A stretch of DNA of 6,012 bases, from positions 1 through 6,012 of the forward strand of contig JANZYY010000323.1 in assembly GCA_026419705.1 (NCBI GenBank), in the 5' to 3' direction. The notes under the pieces are model-generated. The model saw only the letters and a program-made list of their open reading frames with translations. It made no database searches and was not told the origin of the DNA. Both the position numbers and the translations under genes were made by a program. Positions 5,993 through 6,012 of the stretch are shown here, one piece after another; the first letter of the stretch is position 1, and every line of letters starts with the position of its first letter. Source of the DNA: Fischerella sp. Its GTDB lineage: Bacteria; Cyanobacteriota; Cyanobacteriia; Cyanobacteriales; Nostocaceae.

Positions 5993-6012
5993 CTGTCTCT
6001 TATACACATCTC
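5993..6012. other. Untrimmed Tn5/Nextera mosaic-end adapter at contig end
   Basis: CTGTCTCTTATACACATCT at 5993-6011 is exactly the Nextera transposase mosaic-end sequence as read through an insert. The following C at 6012 agrees with the read-2 side adapter. It is library-derived, not genomic, and marks the physical end of the assembled contig. Confidence 0.95.

Overview
The window looks like a piece of a cyanobacterial genome, most likely a filamentous, Nostocales-type strain. Five copies of the cyanobacterial octamer GCGATCGC (HIP1) lie within about 4.2 kb. The proteins have the sequence style of cyanobacterial Cmr subunits, and the non-coding DNA holds palindromic elements of a kind common in Nostoc and Calothrix relatives. 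The genus cannot be fixed from the sequence alone.

Positions 2-4333 hold the downstream part of a type III-B (Cmr) CRISPR-Cas effector operon, all on the + strand. In order it carries the C-terminal end of a probable cas10/cmr2 (cut by the window start), cmr3, cmr4, cmr5, and a 564-residue gene that appears to join a Cmr6-like RAMP to a Cmr1-like RAMP. The genes are tightly packed: cmr2/cmr3 overlap by 13 nt, cmr3/cmr4 are 15 nt apart, and cmr4/cmr5 and cmr5/cmr6 each share one base in a TAATG. Together they would build the crRNA-guided complex that recognises foreign RNA. In type III systems, Cas10 then makes cyclic oligoadenylates. Cmr4 appears to lack the Asp that cuts target RNA in characterised Cmr4 and Csm3 proteins, which would shift weight from target slicing to signalling.

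A 102-bp gap containing an imperfect inverted repeat (4336-4396) separates the operon from a gene at 4436-5569. Its 377-residue product has an N-terminal CARF sensor domain and a C-terminal domain that reads as a RelE-family mRNA interferase. This is the architecture of Cami1, a cA4-activated, ribosome-dependent mRNA interferase. It is the most interesting gene of the window and a plausible output of the complex encoded next to it: target RNA recognition, then cyclic oligoadenylate, then CARF binding, then cleavage of translated mRNA and growth arrest.

Positions 5570-5992 are non-coding. They hold a weak intrinsic terminator, a C8 run, a small stem-loop, and a 123-bp element (5763-5885) bounded by perfect 15-bp inverted repeats and containing further hairpins. 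No CRISPR array, cas6, cas1 or cas2 is present. The last 20 bases (5993-6012) match the Tn5/Nextera mosaic-end adapter. The contig therefore ends in untrimmed library sequence, and the genome cannot be read past about 5992.
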